Origin: Bacilli bacterium
GTDB taxonomy: Bacteria; Bacillota_I; Bacilli_A; RFN20; CAG-288
Reading direction: 5' to 3'
Assembly (NCBI GenBank): GCA_022652945.1
Contig: JALCRV010000003.1
Coordinates: forward strand, 24,128 to 88,127
DNA length: 64,000 bases
Shown: in pieces, positions 46,216 to 55,275 of the stretch
Layout of the letters: the number at the start of each line of letters is the position of its first letter
Numbering within the stretch: position 1 is the first letter of the stretch
Translations under genes and position numbers: made by a program
The notes under the pieces: generated by a model
Databases searched by the model: none
Seen by the model: only the letters and a program-made list of their open reading frames with translations
What the model was told of the DNA's origin: nothing

Positions 46216-47004
46216 ATGAAAATAATCGATACTCATACGCATATGAATGAAGAAAGGCTTTATAAAGATAGAATCCACATCTATCAGAAAGCCATTGAAA
46301 ACGGCGTGGTCAAAGTCATCAATAACGCCGATACTTTTGAGTCCTATCAGCCGATTAATGATCTGGCCCAGGAGTTTCCGTCTTTCTGCTACTCAGCCAT
46401 CGGAATCTTCCCGACGGCGGGAAGCGGGAATTTAAATGAGGATCTGCTGAAATTAGAGGACGGACTTAATTCCGTCCATAATTTGGTGGCGGTTGGTGAA
46501 ATCGGCTTGGATTATCATATGGATAATTCAAAAGAGACCAAACAGAAACAGAAGGAATTATTTAATGCGCAGATTAAAGTGGCTGAAAAGCATCAGCTTC
46601 CTTTGATTATCCATTCACGAGATGCGGAAGCGGATACGTTTAATGTCCTGATTGATTCTGGGTTTGAGGGGAATGTCACCCTGCATTGCTTCTCCGGCAG
46701 CTTCCAGATGGCCTTAAGGTATTTAAGACATAAAAAGAACATTTACTTTGGAATCGGCGGAGTTTTAACCTTTAAGAATGCCCAGAGATTAGTAGAAGTT
46801 ATTCAAAGAGTGCCGGAGGATCATTTCGTCTTAGAGACCGATGCTCCGTTTTTAACCCCGGAGCCTTTTAGAGGAAAACTTAACGAGCCCGCCAATGTCA
46901 CATATGTCCTTGAGAAGATGGCGGAGATTTTGCATAAGGATAAAGAACAACTAGCGGATGAGATCTATCAGAGAAGTCTGAAGATATACGGAATCCATGA
47001 ATAA
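46216..47004 (+). CDS. tatD: TatD-family metal-dependent DNase
   Basis: 262 residues from the ATG at 46216, where the family's first motif IDTHTHMNEERL begins; an earlier in-frame start at 46183 would overlap mnmE. Further metal ligands: AVGEIGLDYH, LIIHSRDA, TLHCFSG and LETDAPFLTPEPFRG. It is a TIM-barrel nuclease of the Bacillus YabD type and precedes rnmV as in bacilli, overlapping it by eight bases. Confidence 0.94.
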   Translation: MKIIDTHTHMNEERLYKDRIHIYQKAIENGVVKVINNADTFESYQPINDLAQEFPSFCYSAIGIFPTAGSGNLNEDLLKLEDGLNSVHNLVAVGEIGLDYHMDNSKETKQKQKELFNAQIKVAEKHQLPLIIHSRDAEADTFNVLIDSGFEGNVTLHCFSGSFQMALRYLRHKKNIYFGIGGVLTFKNAQRLVEVIQRVPEDHFVLETDAPFLTPEPFRGKLNEPANVTYVLEKMAEILHKDKEQLADEIYQRSLKIYGIHE

Positions 47005-47527
47005 TAGATACTTATATATAGTTGAAGGACAGAATGATATTTCGAAGCTTAAAAGCCTCGGAGCTCATTTTGTCATGAAGACTGAAGGATACCTGGTATC
47101 TAATCAGTTCCGCGGCTTTTTAAAAAGAGCGGAACAGGTTAGAAAGATAGTTTTGGTTCTGGATCCTGATGGCCCGGGGAACAGAATACGCGAAACTTTA
47201 CATAAAACCTTAACCAATTATGAAGATGTCCTGATCGATAAAAAGAAAGCGACTGGGAATCGGAAGGTCGGGGTAGCGGAAACGGATATAGATTATTTAA
47301 GAAAGATCCTTGATCCTTATCTGAAACAAGATAAGGAAAGCGAGGAAAAAGATTCCTTTGCTTTCCCTTCCTTGTTTGCCTTGAAGCTGGCGGGTGAGGA
47401 TTCCTCTTTAAATAAGAATAAGTTAAAGAGAAAGTTAAGTCTGGTCATCACGACCAGCCGCTCGATTGTCGATGAATTGAATATCCTTTTATTGACTGAA
47501 GACCAAGTAAAGGAAATCTTAAAATGA
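46997..47527 (+). CDS. rnmV: Ribonuclease M5
   Basis: 176 residues. The TOPRIM domain has YIVEGQNDISKLKSLG and VLVLDPDGPGNRIR-type motifs (here VLDPDGPGNRIRE). RNase M5 carries out the final maturation of 5S rRNA in Gram-positive bacteria. The C-terminal half, with KLKRKLSLVITTSRSIV, fits the family. It overlaps tatD by eight and ksgA by four bases. Confidence 0.94.
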   Translation: MNNRYLYIVEGQNDISKLKSLGAHFVMKTEGYLVSNQFRGFLKRAEQVRKIVLVLDPDGPGNRIRETLHKTLTNYEDVLIDKKKATGNRKVGVAETDIDYLRKILDPYLKQDKESEEKDSFAFPSLFALKLAGEDSSLNKNKLKRKLSLVITTSRSIVDELNILLLTEDQVKEILK

Positions 47528-48339
47528 AAGAAGAAATGAGAAAGCAGATCCTGTCTTTAATGCAGGAATATCAGGTTGAGGCTCAGGAGAGATTCTCCCA
47601 GAACTTTTTAATCGATGAAGAAGCCAGAGATAAGATAATTTCTTCTTTGCCTATTAAGGAAAGCGCCGAGGTTGTTGAGATCGGGCCAGGACTAGGGTCT
47701 TTAACTTCCGCTTTGGTCGAAAAAGCTGAGCATGTGACAGCGATTGATTTTGATCGAGATATGATTAAAGTCTTACAAAGCGAATTAAAAAAAGATAATT
47801 TAAGCCTTATTCAGGGAGATTTTCTGAAGCAGGACTTAAATATGTTTCACGTGAAACACACAATCTATGTAGGAAATCTGCCATATGCGATCAGCCGAGA
47901 TTTGATCAAGAAAGTCATCTGTGATCCTGATTTTATATACTTCGGATTCATGGTTCAGCAGGAGTTAGCGGATAAGCTTTTCTTTCTCGAAGGCTCCCCT
48001 TTAAACAATCCTTATTCGGTGATGCTGGCTCTAAGAGGGAAACTGTCTTTAACCCTTACGCTTCATCCGGGTTCTTTTTATCCGCCCCCGAGAGTTTCTT
48101 CTTCCTTTTTAGGCTTAAAAACCACAGATTCTTCTTATGTGTCTAACGCTTCTTTTGATTTTGTCTCTAAACTATTTAAGAATCCAAGAAAGAACTTGTC
48201 TAATAATTTAAAGGGAAGTGAATACGAATCTTTGCTCCCTAAACTTGAAAGTTTGAAAATTGCTCAGACAAAAAGGCCTCATCAGCTGACTTTAAACGAA
48301 ATAAAACTGTTGATTGAAACCGCGGGTTTAAAAGCCTAA
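47524..48339 (+). CDS. ksgA: 16S rRNA dimethyladenosine transferase
   Basis: 271 residues. SAM-dependent enzyme that dimethylates two adjacent adenosines near the 3' end of 16S rRNA. SAM motif I VVEIGPGLGSLTSAL, the DxD-like IDFDRDM, and the catalytic NLPYAIS (N-L-P-Y) are intact; the start has the family's FSQNFLID. ATG overlaps the rnmV stop (ATGA). Confidence 0.96.
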   Translation: MKEEMRKQILSLMQEYQVEAQERFSQNFLIDEEARDKIISSLPIKESAEVVEIGPGLGSLTSALVEKAEHVTAIDFDRDMIKVLQSELKKDNLSLIQGDFLKQDLNMFHVKHTIYVGNLPYAISRDLIKKVICDPDFIYFGFMVQQELADKLFFLEGSPLNNPYSVMLALRGKLSLTLTLHPGSFYPPPRVSSSFLGLKTTDSSYVSNASFDFVSKLFKNPRKNLSNNLKGSEYESLLPKLESLKIAQTKRPHQLTLNEIKLLIETAGLKA

Positions 48340-48370
48340 GCGGAAATATTTTAAAGCCAGCTTTTCTTTG

Positions 48371-48399
48371 TTGTCAGTCAAATATTAAAAGGGTAGAAT
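48371..48399 (+). promoter_or_regulatory. Promoter of ispE
   Basis: TTGTCA, 17 bases, TAGAAT, 38 bases before the ATG. Confidence 0.7.
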
Positions 48400-48436
48400 T
48401 AGTATGCTATCAGAGATTTCTGTATAGGGGGATGGA

Positions 48437-49285
48437 ATGATTTTCAAAGCGCCAGCCAAGATTAATCTGGCTTTGGATGTCCTCGGCCTTAGGCCGGATG
48501 GGTATCACGATATTGATATTGTTTCACTTCCTTTGGAACTTCACGATTCCATCGAAATTGAAGAATATCCTGAAAGATTCGGAACATATCTTACTTCCGA
48601 TGATACTTCTTTGGTGTGCGATGAATCGAATTTAGTTTATGTCGCTTACCGGGCGATGAAAAGAGCTTTCGGATTACACTCCGGGTTCCGGATTAAGATT
48701 TATAAAAAGATTCCGATGGAAGCGGGGTTAGCGGGAGGCTCAGCGGATGCCGCCGCCGTCATTAACGGATTAGTTAAAATGAAGAAACTGACCATGACTG
48801 ATCAACAAAAGATCGATATGGCCAAGGTTATCGGCTCCGATGTGCCTTACTGCTTATTTAATAAACCTTCAAGAATCCAGGGCATGGGTGAAAAACTCAC
48901 TTTGATTAACACTCAGAAAACTTGGGGAGTTCTTCTTGTAAAGCCGGAGCAGGGACTTTCGACTAAAGAGGTCTATAAAGTCTCCGATACTTACGAGAAA
49001 GATAAACCCGATATCCCTAGCCTTATCAAAGGTTTAGAGACCGGCAAGGAAGCCGTAATCCAGAAGAATATGGGCAACGGATTACAAAAGGCCGCTATTC
49101 ATCTTCTTCCTGAAATCGGCAATTTAATTGAAAGACTGAAAGCTGAAGGTTTGGATAAGGTTATGATGTCCGGCTCCGGCTCGACGGTTTACGCTCTTTC
49201 CGAAGATATAAAGAAACTTGAACAGGTCGGAAAGAAGTTCGATGACGACACCCATTATGTTTGGGTAACAAAGACAGCGCTTTAA
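48437..49285 (+). CDS. ispE: 4-diphosphocytidyl-2-C-methylerythritol kinase
   Basis: 282-residue GHMP kinase of the MEP isoprenoid pathway. N-terminal APAKINLALDVLGLRPDGYHDID, ATP-binding loop PMEAGLAGGSADAAAVI and C-terminal MMSGSGSTVYAL are the three GHMP motifs. Its presence means the organism makes its own isoprenoid precursors by the MEP route. GGGGGAT precedes the ATG. Confidence 0.96.
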   Translation: MIFKAPAKINLALDVLGLRPDGYHDIDIVSLPLELHDSIEIEEYPERFGTYLTSDDTSLVCDESNLVYVAYRAMKRAFGLHSGFRIKIYKKIPMEAGLAGGSADAAAVINGLVKMKKLTMTDQQKIDMAKVIGSDVPYCLFNKPSRIQGMGEKLTLINTQKTWGVLLVKPEQGLSTKEVYKVSDTYEKDKPDIPSLIKGLETGKEAVIQKNMGNGLQKAAIHLLPEIGNLIERLKAEGLDKVMMSGSGSTVYALSEDIKKLEQVGKKFDDDTHYVWVTKTAL

Positions 49286-49305
49286 TTCTAATCGCTGTCT
49301 TTTTT
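49271..49305 (+). terminator. Terminator overlapping the end of ispE
   Basis: AAGACAGCG/CGCTGTCTT, perfect nine-base stem around the stop codon, then TTTT. Confidence 0.85.
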
Positions 49306-49357
49306 ACATAAGGCGTGTGGTAGAATATTTTTATAAGAAAGGGGTTTGGAAGATACC

Positions 49358-50359
49358 ATGCTGAAAAACGCAATAGTTTTCTCTTTGTCCGCTAATCCGA
49401 CTCTCGCCGCTTCAATTGCGGAGAAGCTGGGTGTCCAATTAGGTCAGAGAACCGTAAAGCGGTTCCCTTCTGGGGAAATTCTTTGTGAGCCGGTTGATTC
49501 AGTTCGCGGTAAAGATGTCTTTATCATTCAATCGACCTGTCCGCCAGTCAATGAAAATCTAATGGAAGTTTTGATTTTTGTCGATGCGCTAAAGAGAGCT
49601 TCCGCTCGTGAAATTAACCTGATTATCCCTTATTTCGGCTACGCTCGACAGGATCGTAAGGCTAGACCCAGAGAACCGATTACGGCTTCTTTGGTGGCTA
49701 ATCTATTGACGACTGCCGGTGTCCATAGAGTGGTCACCGTCAATCTGCACGCTTCTCAGATTCAAGGCTTCTTCTCCTGCTTGGTCGATGATTTGACTGC
49801 CGTTCCGCTTCTGGGACATGCGGTCATTGCTTCTCATCAGAGCATGGCGAACACCGTGGTGGTCTCACCTGATCACGGTGGAGTCAACAGAGCTAGAGAT
49901 TTAGCTGAACAGTTTAACTGCTCAATCGCTATTATCGATAAGAGAAGAAATTCTAACTTAGAGCCGGAAGTCATGAATATTATCGGCGACGTCAAAGGCA
50001 AGAGATGCTTTATGGTCGACGATATGATCGATACGGGACGTTCCGCTGTTATCGGCGCAACGGCCTTAAGGAATGCCGGAGCTGAGTCCGTTTCTTTCTT
50101 AACTGTCCACCCGGTCTTCTCCGATCCTTGTTTCGATCTGCTTTCAGCGAAACCTTTCGATGAACTTTATGTCACCGATTCGATACCTCTTGATCCGCGC
50201 TTTAAGGATCTTTCGTTTATCAAAGTTGTAAGTTTAGCTCCGATGCTGGCGGAAACGATTAGAAGAATCGAGACTGATGCTCCGTTAAGTGCGGTTTATG
50301 AAGCATACGCCGATCCTTTAAAAGCTCCGGAACATTGCGAAGTCAGCAAAAAAGAGTAA
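49358..50359 (+). CDS. prs: Ribose-phosphate pyrophosphokinase
   Basis: 333 residues from the ATG at 49358 (an in-frame TTG lies 12 bases earlier). It makes PRPP for purine, pyrimidine, His and Trp synthesis. Motifs: VQLGQRTVKRFPSGEI, YFGYARQDRKARPREPI, NLHASQIQGFF, the PRPP loop MVDDMIDTGRSAVIGA. AAAGGGG upstream. It is a single gene with a promoter that reads TGGTAGAAT near 49317. Confidence 0.95.
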   Translation: MLKNAIVFSLSANPTLAASIAEKLGVQLGQRTVKRFPSGEILCEPVDSVRGKDVFIIQSTCPPVNENLMEVLIFVDALKRASAREINLIIPYFGYARQDRKARPREPITASLVANLLTTAGVHRVVTVNLHASQIQGFFSCLVDDLTAVPLLGHAVIASHQSMANTVVVSPDHGGVNRARDLAEQFNCSIAIIDKRRNSNLEPEVMNIIGDVKGKRCFMVDDMIDTGRSAVIGATALRNAGAESVSFLTVHPVFSDPCFDLLSAKPFDELYVTDSIPLDPRFKDLSFIKVVSLAPMLAETIRRIETDAPLSAVYEAYADPLKAPEHCEVSKKE

Positions 50360-50412
50360 TTAAGATAGCTGATTAATCTATAGAATATATATAACCAAAA
50401 GAAGTTTTACAT

Positions 50413-51255
50413 ATGGTCAATCATACGGTTGTCGGTCATTTGAAGATAGTTAAAATCCGAAATGAGAATTTTCTCGTGCAGAAAAACCGGAAAATCAGAA
50501 TCTGGACCCCGAACAGCTACGATAAAAAGGCTAATAAGCCTTATAACGTTATCTATATGTTCGATGGGCAGAATCTGTTTGATGATGCGACCTCATTCGC
50601 TGGAGAATGGCATATCGACGAAGCGGTGGACGGCATCGAGTTTGAGGATCATATCAGGCCTTCAATTGTCGTAGGTCTGGATAATTCTTCTGACCGGATG
50701 TCGGAATATCTGCCAAAGTTCTCTAGGATTGCTATTAACGAGTTCGGCTATAAAGGCCAGACGACTTTAAATTTCTTAGTTGACCAGGTTATCCCGTTTA
50801 TCGAAGAGAATTATAACGTCGGGAAGAGCCGGGCTTATCGTTCAATCGGCGGTTCTTCGATGGGTGGATTGATGGCTTTAGCGGCGGGGATTTTCTGCCC
50901 GAAAGTCTTTTCAAGGATTTATGCCTTCTCGAATGCTTTCCCAGTCTTCAAATTCGGAGAGAGTGAAAGCGAGCCGGTCGATGGCGGAATCGGAGACGAT
51001 TCAGCATTCAATTTTGTCTGTAAGGCTTTCTCCCGCCCGGAGATGGTGAATAAGTTTAAGATTGCTTTAACTTCTGGAGGGCAGGGGATGGAAGCTAACT
51101 ATTATGATTACGTGCCAGCGTTTAAAGAGAGATTATTGAAGGCGGGTTGGAAAGAAACGAATATCGCTTTGTTCCAAGACCGCGATTTAGAGCATAACGA
51201 ATATCAGTGGTCTCATTTCTTCCCCGAAGCTTACCGCTTCATGCATAAGAGATAA
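50413..51255 (+). CDS. Esterase D-like alpha/beta hydrolase
   Basis: 280 residues, soluble. The nucleophile elbow GGSSMGGLMALAAG (GxSxG), an oxyanion strand VIYMFDGQNLFDDA and the catalytic His near HNEYQWSHFFPEAY follow the putative-esterase (Fes/ferulic esterase/acetyl xylan esterase) pattern. No signal peptide. The substrate may be a plant-cell-wall ester or an endogenous thioester; it cannot be decided. Confidence 0.82.
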   Translation: MVNHTVVGHLKIVKIRNENFLVQKNRKIRIWTPNSYDKKANKPYNVIYMFDGQNLFDDATSFAGEWHIDEAVDGIEFEDHIRPSIVVGLDNSSDRMSEYLPKFSRIAINEFGYKGQTTLNFLVDQVIPFIEENYNVGKSRAYRSIGGSSMGGLMALAAGIFCPKVFSRIYAFSNAFPVFKFGESESEPVDGGIGDDSAFNFVCKAFSRPEMVNKFKIALTSGGQGMEANYYDYVPAFKERLLKAGWKETNIALFQDRDLEHNEYQWSHFFPEAYRFMHKR

Positions 51256-51313
51256 TTTTAAATCCGTTCAAGAACTGTCATGTTTTTTATTAAAAGAATG
51301 ATTTTTAATGTAC

Positions 51314-51334
51314 AAAAAAAGCCCTGAACGGGCA
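51314..51334 (-). terminator. Terminator of the CAU tRNA gene
   Basis: On the minus strand GCCC-GTTCA-GGGC followed by TTTTTTT. Confidence 0.7.
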
Positions 51335-51380
51335 TTTTAGGATGAACGTTTCCCTTCGAAGGGAGAATATATTTGAAAGA

Positions 51381-51456
51381 TGGTGGATCAGCCAGGATTC
51401 GGACCTGGAACAACCGCCTTATGGGAGCGGGACTCTAACCATTGAGCTACTGATCC
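51381..51456 (-). tRNA. tRNA with CAU anticodon and unusual C33 and C55
   Basis: 76 bases including encoded CCA. The acceptor stem GGATCAG/CTGATCC is fully paired; D arm GCTC/GAGT, anticodon stem CCGCT/GGCGG, T stem CCAGG/CCTGG. The anticodon loop is CCCATAA, giving CAU at 34-36 but C instead of the universal U at 33. The T loop TCCGAAT has C at 55, where uridine is nearly universal. A canonical elongator tRNA-Met lies at 52823, so this may be tRNA-Ile2 (lysidine type), a tRNA with a special role, or a decaying copy. Confidence 0.8.
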
Positions 51457-51500
51457 ATAATTAGACAACCCTTAGGTTTTCCCTTTAGGCGTAATAACAT

Positions 51501-51530
51501 TTTATACCATAGGTCGTTTTAAAAGAACAA
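51501..51530 (-). promoter_or_regulatory. Promoter of the CAU tRNA
   Basis: Minus strand TTGTTC, 18 bases, TATAAA with a preceding TGG. Confidence 0.5.
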
Positions 51531-51623
51531 CTTTTATTGTTCTATCTGAAAGTGACAAACTCAACGCAACGAAATTGATCATTAAGATTTATAATATTTA
51601 CAAACATTAAGGAGCAACTTAAC

Positions 51624-52733
51624 ATGAAAAAACTTGGCTTTGGCTGTATGCGTCTACCTTTGTTAAATAAAGACGATCAGACTTCCATTGATTTAGAGCA
51701 GTTTAAGAAGATGGTCGATATCTTTATGAAGAGAGGCTTCACTTATTACGATACCGCCTATGTTTACCATAACGGCAGGTCTGAAGGAGCCTTAAAAGAA
51801 GCCTTAGTCAAAAGATATCCACGCGAAGCTTTTACCATCACCGATAAGATGCCGATGTTTATCGTAAATAAAGAAGAAGATTTAGAACGAATTTTCAATG
51901 AACAACTAACTAGGCTCGGGGTTGATCATTTTGACTATTACTGGCTCCACGCTTTAAACAGGACTCAGTATGTTAAAGTGCAGAAAATGAAGGCCTTCGA
52001 GTTCATCGCTCAGAAGAAAAAAGAAGGAAAGACCGTTCATATTGGCTTCTCGTTCCACGATACTCCCGAAGTCTTAAAACAGATTCTTGATGATCATCCG
52101 GAAGTTGAATATGTCCAACTGCAATTAAACTACCTAGATTGGGAAGACACCGATGTCAGAGCCAAGGAATGCTATGATGTCGCGGTTCAGCACGGGAAGA
52201 AAGTCATCGTGATGGAGCCGGTCAGAGGCGGTAAACTTGCTACTTTGCCTGAGGAATCAGCTGAAGTTTTGAAAAAGCTTGATCCTCAAGCCTCCCCAGC
52301 TTCTTGGGCCATCCGTTATGCTGCCTCTAAAGAAGAAGTCATCATGGTCTTATCTGGCATGTCAAATATAGCCCAGGTTGAAGACAACACTTCTTATATG
52401 GAAGACTTTAAGCCTTTAAACGAAGAGGAAGATAAGGCTCTATATAAGGCTAAGGAACTCTTAAAGCCATATCTTTCTATCCTTTGCACCGCCTGCCATT
52501 ACTGCACGCCTGGCTGTCCGAAAAAGATAGCGATTCCTGAATATTTTGAGATTTTAAGTGAGAATCAATGGAATGGCAGGAAGAAGTCTCAAGAAGCTTA
52601 TCAAAAGCTTGTAGATTCCGGTAAAGGGAAAGCCTCCGCCTGCATTAAATGCGGACAATGCGAAAAAGCGTGCCCTCAGCACTTACAGATTAGAAAACTG
52701 CTGACTGAAGTTGTTGAGAAGATTGAAAAGTAA
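51624..52733 (+). CDS. Aldo/keto reductase with C-terminal 4Fe-4S ferredoxin domain
   Basis: 369 residues. The N-terminal TIM barrel has LGFGCMRLPLL, YYDTAYVYHNGRSE (catalytic Tyr) and DHFDYYWLHAL (His); C-terminal cysteines CTACHYCTPGCP and CIKCGQCEKACP can hold iron-sulphur clusters. This fused type is frequent in anaerobic Firmicutes and is annotated as a predicted oxidoreductase; substrate is unknown. GGAGC precedes the ATG. A single gene between tRNA loci. Confidence 0.92.
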   Translation: MKKLGFGCMRLPLLNKDDQTSIDLEQFKKMVDIFMKRGFTYYDTAYVYHNGRSEGALKEALVKRYPREAFTITDKMPMFIVNKEEDLERIFNEQLTRLGVDHFDYYWLHALNRTQYVKVQKMKAFEFIAQKKKEGKTVHIGFSFHDTPEVLKQILDDHPEVEYVQLQLNYLDWEDTDVRAKECYDVAVQHGKKVIVMEPVRGGKLATLPEESAEVLKKLDPQASPASWAIRYAASKEEVIMVLSGMSNIAQVEDNTSYMEDFKPLNEEEDKALYKAKELLKPYLSILCTACHYCTPGCPKKIAIPEYFEILSENQWNGRKKSQEAYQKLVDSGKGKASACIKCGQCEKACPQHLQIRKLLTEVVEKIEK

Positions 52734-52775
52734 GTCTTTGATGTCTGATATTTACTGATTTAAAGACGTTTTTGA

Positions 52776-52809
52776 TAAAAAAAGATGGCTTAGCTTTTGC
52801 TAAGCCATC
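52776..52809 (-). terminator. Terminator of the Ala-Met tRNA pair
   Basis: Perfect 11-base stem GATGGCTTAGC/GCTAAGCCATC with a four-base loop, followed on the minus strand by a T run. Confidence 0.9.
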
Positions 52810-52822
52810 CTGCTGTTCTCAA

Positions 52823-52899
52823 TGGTAGCGGAGAGGGGAATCGAACCCTCGACATATCGGGTATGAGCCGACCGCTCTAGCCAACTGAGCTACTCCGCC
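52823..52899 (-). tRNA. tRNA-Met (CAU), elongator
   Basis: 77 bases with encoded CCA. Anticodon stem GTCGG/CCGAT, loop CTCATAC (U33 present), T loop TTCGATT; acceptor GGCGGAG/CTCCGCT. One mismatch lies in the T stem. It lacks the initiator C1-A72 feature, so it is the elongator. Confidence 0.93.
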
Positions 52900-52931
52900 A
52901 GATAATGAAGAAAACTATTTTAAATAAAAAA

Positions 52932-53007
52932 TGGTGGAGCTGACGGGGATTGAACTCGCTACCTCCTCCATGCCATGGAGGCGCTCTCCCAGATGAGCTA
53001 CAGCCCC
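52932..53007 (-). tRNA. tRNA-Ala (GGC)
   Basis: 76 bases with CCA. Anticodon loop ATGGCAT in stem CCTCC/GGAGG. The acceptor GGGGCTG/CAGCTCC contains the G3-U70 pair, the alanine identity element. First gene of the tRNA pair. Confidence 0.94.
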
Positions 53008-53017
53008 AGCATTAAAT

Positions 53018-53046
53018 AAGATACCTTACGCAAGGGGTTAAGTCAA
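53018..53046 (-). promoter_or_regulatory. Promoter of the Ala-Met tRNA pair
   Basis: Minus strand TTGACT, 17 bases, TATCTT. Confidence 0.75.
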
Positions 53047-53207
53047 CAAAAATCGTTATATTTCGTATATATATAAGGATAAGGCTGATATTTCAAAAAT
53101 GGCTTTTTCGTATTCTTTTGACAATTTTGTAAGATTGAAAAGTAAATAGGTTGCATATCGTGTTTTTTTAGTTATAAATAATATCACATAAGGAGGTGGA
53201 GAATTCT

Positions 53208-54497
53208 ATGAACAAAAAAATATTAAGCCTTTTCTCCTTGGCTTGTATAGGAGTATTGAGCGCTTGCGGCAATCAGACAAGCTCGGTTGTTTCCTCTTCA
53301 TCTGAGGCCTCTTCAGCTACATCGTCCAATATATCTTCGAGTGCTGTTTCTTCGACCAAAGCAGAACTGGCAAAGCAGGTTTTTAATGCCTATCAGAATG
53401 GAGAAGTTAAAATCCCGACCGGCAAGGGGATGTCTTTTAAGGAACAAGGTTCCTTTAAGTTTGATGGGACTTCTGATGGAAAGGCTAACGCTAAAGCGGA
53501 TTTAACCACTTCGTCTTCAGGATCTTTTACGAAGAACGCTTCTTCCTCATATGATCTGGGATTGATTTCAGATCTACAAGGAACTGCTTCCGTTAATCCT
53601 GACGGCCAAACCGAGACCGCTTATAGCATTAAAGAAAACATCAAAGGCGAAGTTTCCGATAAGGTCTATTTTGCTGACGATGGAGAAATCAAGAAAGACA
53701 ATGTAGTTCAAGCGGATGAAAGCGGGCTGAAATATGCCTACGCCACTCAGAATGTTTCCGATTTCATGAAGGCTTTAGGTCTGACTACGGTATCCGATAC
53801 AGCTTTACCCGCCTTGAATCTAAACGAAACACAAATCCAGGATGTTTATGACTTCTTAGACGGGAAAAGTGACAATACATTAAGCGGTCTTTTAAATTAT
53901 CACTGTGGTTATTATGAAGAGGGCAAAATAGAGTTTGTATTAGCTATTAAGTCCTTGGCTTTTGCGGAGGCCACGACTTTAGTTACTCCGACCTTCTTAA
54001 ATAATCTGATTCAGTCGGCTTTGACCTTGGTTGGTAATTATCTGCCTGCGGAAGCTAAAGACTATTTAACCACGCTTTCCAGCCTGAACATTGATGAAGC
54101 CAATTTAAATATTCCTTCTACCGCCAGTGTGAAATTAGGCGTGAGATTTGATGAGAATTATCTGCCGCTTATCTGCAAAACTGAATTCAATCTTAGCGAT
54201 TCAACCTTAAATGGCAGCGCCAGCGTCAACGCCAGCACCTCTTCTTCCTCGGCCGAAACGCAGAAGGCTTCGATTAATCTGTCTTTAAAGACTTTTGAAC
54301 TCTCTGATGCGTTTGCCATTGCTTACGATAGCTCCTCAGCTATTACGCTCGATGCAGCAACTAAGGCCACAATTCTAGAAAAGGGTACAGACATCAGCGA
54401 TTCTATTAAGAGCGGACTTAATTTAATCACCGCTCTCATCGAGGATTCCAAAGATCCGTCTTTTACTGATCCGTTCAGCAGCAGTTCGATTAACTGA
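53208..54497 (+). CDS. Lipoprotein of unknown function
   Basis: 429 residues from the ATG at 53208 (AGGAGGTGG upstream). Lipobox LSAC follows a short signal, then a Ser-rich linker of about 30 residues that spaces the domain from the membrane. The remainder is beta-rich with many Ser, Thr, Asn and Asp and no recognised family; weak repeats of FKFDGTSDGKANAKADL-like and SLNIDEANLNIPSTASVKLGV-like strands resemble Mollicutes-type adhesins or LppX/LolA-like folds only in general style. It has its own terminator. Confidence 0.8.
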   Translation: MNKKILSLFSLACIGVLSACGNQTSSVVSSSSEASSATSSNISSSAVSSTKAELAKQVFNAYQNGEVKIPTGKGMSFKEQGSFKFDGTSDGKANAKADLTTSSSGSFTKNASSSYDLGLISDLQGTASVNPDGQTETAYSIKENIKGEVSDKVYFADDGEIKKDNVVQADESGLKYAYATQNVSDFMKALGLTTVSDTALPALNLNETQIQDVYDFLDGKSDNTLSGLLNYHCGYYEEGKIEFVLAIKSLAFAEATTLVTPTFLNNLIQSALTLVGNYLPAEAKDYLTTLSSLNIDEANLNIPSTASVKLGVRFDENYLPLICKTEFNLSDSTLNGSASVNASTSSSSAETQKASINLSLKTFELSDAFAIAYDSSSAITLDAATKATILEKGTDISDSIKSGLNLITALIEDSKDPSFTDPFSSSSIN

Positions 54498-54501
54498 AAA
54501 G

Positions 54502-54543
54502 GAAAACGAGGGGTCTTAAGTAAAGTCAGCCCCTCGTTTTTTA
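54502..54543. terminator. Bidirectional terminator
   Basis: AAAACGAGGGG/CCCCTCGTTTT between the convergent lipoprotein and udk genes. Confidence 0.88.
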
Positions 54544-54561
54544 GTCTTTAAATGTTTTGGT

Positions 54562-55200
54562 TTAGTCGATTTCGTCTTCAAGGATGGAATTAAGTAACGT
54601 AGTTAAGATCTTTACGGCTTTGGATTCTGATTCGGCGGTTCCTTCGTTATATAAGATGGCATCAGCGAACACCTGAGTCGGTTCGATGTAGGTATCAAAC
54701 ATAGGCTTAACCGTGGAAAAATATTGGTCGATGATTTGCTCGAACGGACGATTATCTCTTTCGGTGTGATCGCGAATCAATCTTCTTAAGAAACGTCTTT
54801 CAGGGGAAGCGGCGACAAAGATTTTTAAGTCCCCCATCTGTCTTATATGCTCATTCTGCAAGGCCATAATACCTTCGAAGATATAAACCTTCGCCGGTTT
54901 TACGGTTTCAACTTTGTTAGATCTGGTGAAGGAATTAAAGTCATAGATAGGTTTCTGGATAGATTTGCCTTTTTTCAGGTCTTCAATCTGTCTCATTAAT
55001 AAAGGCCAATCGAAGGCATCCGGGGAATCGAAGTTTTCCTTTTTTCTTTCTTCTAAAGAAAGATAAGAGATGTCTTTATAGTAGTCATCGAAAGAAAGAG
55101 AGACAAAATCCTCAGGATTGGTTACGGCTTTTAAGGCTCTGGATGTTATGTAAGTCTTGCCGCTTGAACTGCCGCCACCGATCAATACGATTTTTGCCAT
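54562..55200 (-). CDS. udk: Uridine kinase
   Basis: 212 residues. P-loop GGGSSSGKTYIT; SFDDYYKDISYLSLEERKKENFDSPDAFDW matches the uridine-binding region with the Udk YYKD and DHPDAFD motifs; later RRLIRDHTERDNR is the lid Arg region. It phosphorylates uridine and cytidine in salvage. It lies 75 bases downstream of the exporter genes and may be cotranscribed. Confidence 0.93.
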   Translation of the reverse strand: MAKIVLIGGGSSSGKTYITSRALKAVTNPEDFVSLSFDDYYKDISYLSLEERKKENFDSPDAFDWPLLMRQIEDLKKGKSIQKPIYDFNSFTRSNKVETVKPAKVYIFEGIMALQNEHIRQMGDLKIFVAASPERRFLRRLIRDHTERDNRPFEQIIDQYFSTVKPMFDTYIEPTQVFADAILYNEGTAESESKAVKILTTLLNSILEDEID

Positions 55201-55275
55201 CTTTTAAATACCCCCGGACTTTCTAGAAACAAACCTTTTCTATTATAAGTCAGAAGGGGTTTTGAATGAATGGTT

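Noticed and set aside
51351..51364. Palindrome TCCCTTCGAAGGGA near the CAU tRNA as an element end
   Set aside because: Short, single and located between tRNA and its terminator; a simple transcript hairpin is enough to explain it.
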